Assembly (NCBI GenBank): GCA_029721515.1
Contig: CM056558.1
Coordinates: 12,989,240 to 13,053,239 of the forward strand
Source of the DNA: Synanceia verrucosa
Taxonomy: Eukaryota > Chordata > Actinopteri > Perciformes > Synanceiidae
Length of the DNA stretch: 64,000 bases
Direction of reading: 5' to 3'
Of the stretch, positions 63,701-64,000 are shown one piece after another; the stretch's first letter is position 1, and the number at the start of each line of letters is the position of its first letter. Made by a program: the position numbers and the translations under genes. Under the pieces are notes generated by a model. It was given only the letters and a program-made list of their open reading frames with translations, did no database searches and was not told the DNA's origin.

Positions 63701-64000
63701 CTCCCACCTCCACACTAAGGGTAAGGCTGTAGTTCATACTTCACCTTGAAAACAGCAGGTGAACCATGATATTTGATGCAACCACATGCTAATTGCACCT
63801 AGTTTCCCAAAATAACACCATGTAAATCATTAATATCACTCTTGTGACTTTGTCAGGTCTAAATCAGTAATGTATTTGAAACGAAACAGGAAGATGTGTC
63901 AGCACTATCAAAGCTTTACCAGGAACTTTTGATGGCAAAATCAACAAAGCGTGACAAAATACAATTTTTGAGTGAGTATTTCTGATTGTCCTTTGCAGTC
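60736..64000. other. Intergenic, no gene seen
   Basis: No exon of a recognisable family. Two blocks, about 61,085-61,260 and 62,095-62,270, are non-repetitive, moderate in GC and free of frames, and could be regulatory. A T-run is at 62805-62813. The rest is unremarkable. Confidence 0.5.

Overview
The window looks like vertebrate nuclear DNA from a ray-finned fish, probably a percomorph teleost. The signs are intron-rich genes with GT..AG junctions, dense (TG)n and (TA)n microsatellites, a tRNA-derived SINE of fish type, and fish-style Tc1, hAT, piggyBac and Harbinger remnants. There are no bacterial operons, CRISPR arrays or rRNA genes. The species is not identifiable from the sequence alone.

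Layout. Positions 1-23,400 hold no protein-coding gene I can support. They contain microsatellites, one truncated SINE (4663-4890, minus), a near-perfect 31-bp inverted repeat (18370-18437), a GC-richer promoter-like patch (17770-18125), a complete-ended but internally decayed PIF/Harbinger element (21072-22476), and several unique-looking blocks that may be conserved non-coding elements. Positions 23725-29268 (minus) carry a complete 10-exon gene for a 487-residue MFSD8/CLN7-like transporter. Positions 29.9-36.3 kb are rich in decayed transposons (hAT, Tc1, tandem repeat, nested hAT). Positions 34698-37971 (minus) carry complete polr2h, encoding the 150-residue RNA polymerase subunit RPABC3/RPB8. 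A short intergenic region (about 38.85-39.40 kb) separates it head-to-head from armc9.

armc9 (plus, coding 39938-60000) was rebuilt exon by exon: 24 coding exons in continuous frame give 829 residues with the expected LisH, coiled-coil, armadillo and acidic regions, and the C-terminal SSQS-type ending seen in human ARMC9. Its introns contain a tRNA-Ala(AGC) gene followed at once by a SINE, a candidate in-frame 36-nt microexon, an internally deleted piggyBac transposase gene and a hAT element expanded by TG/TA repeats. From 60736 to the end I see no gene, only possible regulatory blocks.

Functionally the three genes are unrelated neighbours: a putative lysosomal transporter, a core polymerase subunit and a ciliary basal-body protein. 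The only link the sequence suggests is the compact head-to-head promoter shared by polr2h and armc9. I see no undescribed multi-gene system. The most unusual points are the candidate armc9 microexon, a piggyBac-type element 27 nt from a splice acceptor in the transporter gene, a dileucine-type signal in an unexpected place in that transporter, and two long near-perfect hairpins.
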